A DNA stretch of 6,961 nt from Spirochaetales bacterium. Its GTDB lineage: Bacteria; Spirochaetota; Spirochaetia; Treponematales; Rectinemataceae. The number at the start of each line of letters is the position of its first letter. Within the stretch, counting starts at the first letter, position 1. The notes under the pieces are model-generated. The model made no database searches. It saw only the letters and a list, made by a program, of their open reading frames with translations, and had not been told where the DNA came from. The DNA lies in the NCBI GenBank assembly GCA_015657395.1, contig JADLKI010000012.1, positions 3,178-10,138 on the forward strand, given 5' to 3'. The position numbers were made by a program, and so were the translations under genes. Positions 6,849 to 6,961 of the stretch are shown here, piece by piece.

Positions 6849-6961
6849 AATACTGTTCGTGGCTTAAGGCAGATTGGGCGAAGAGATCATCGGTTTACGC
6901 CAGGACTGTACTGTGCCGGCCGTCTCCCAGCGGATTTTCCGCCGTATCTCCAGCTTGCCCC
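6849..6961. other. Unassigned right edge; several short open frames, no confident gene
   Basis: This 113-bp tail cannot be assigned. Plus strand: an ATG at 6841 overlaps the serS stop by 8 bp and reads MHKILFVA before a TAA at 6865; the same frame then stays open to the window end, with a TTG at 6874 preceded by AAGG 4 nt upstream. Minus strand: a frame open from the right edge to a TAA at 6866-6864 ends in MISSPNLP and could be the last 31 residues of a gene convergent with serS. All three plus frames are open from 6868 onward, so openness alone is not informative. I see no intrinsic terminator after serS; GCGGA-TTT-TCCGC at 6930-6942 is a minor inverted repeat without a T tract after it. 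Confidence 0.3.

Noticed and set aside
1..6961. CRISPR array, tRNA/rRNA gene, insertion sequence or phage defence system
   Set aside because: No spaced direct repeats, cloverleaf sequence, terminal inverted repeats or transposase-like frames were seen on either strand; nearly all the DNA is explained by five housekeeping-type genes.

Overview
The window is ordinary chromosomal housekeeping DNA from a moderately GC-rich bacterium. It holds five protein genes, and one of them runs off the left edge. Family features and the style of the SerRS, RF1 and M16-like proteins suggest a spirochaete-type organism. That is a low-confidence inference with no marker such as 16S behind it. No tRNA, rRNA, CRISPR array, insertion sequence or obvious phage gene was seen.

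Layout: positions 1-1263 (+) encode the C-terminal part of an M16 (insulinase/processing-peptidase) family protein whose zinc site appears lost. It converges, across an 83-bp gap, on a tightly packed minus-strand operon read from right to left: prfA (release factor 1), prmC (the methyltransferase for the release factor GGQ glutamine) and a long RelA/SpoT homologue. Its junctions overlap by 4 bp (prfA/prmC) and 8 bp (prmC/rel), so the three genes are probably co-transcribed and translationally coupled. Divergent from prfA, across 108 bp, is serS (seryl-tRNA synthetase) on the plus strand. After serS only about 110 bp remain, with no confidently assignable gene.

Functionally the genes centre on translation and its stress response: tRNA charging (serS), stop-codon termination (prfA), activation of the release factor (prmC) and (p)ppGpp signalling (rel).

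The points most worth a second look are: (1) the prfA and serS divergent promoters both place a TAnnnT -10 box exactly 6 nt before a start codon that has no Shine-Dalgarno, which predicts leaderless mRNAs for both; (2) the Rel protein has an intact-looking RxKD-type synthetase but a degenerate hydrolase motif (HDTIAD) followed by a charged insertion of about 50 residues; (3) two tandem short inverted repeats lie across and upstream of the serS -35 box; (4) the M16 protein has KxxEY where HxxEH is expected. I did not find a clearly novel multi-gene system here.
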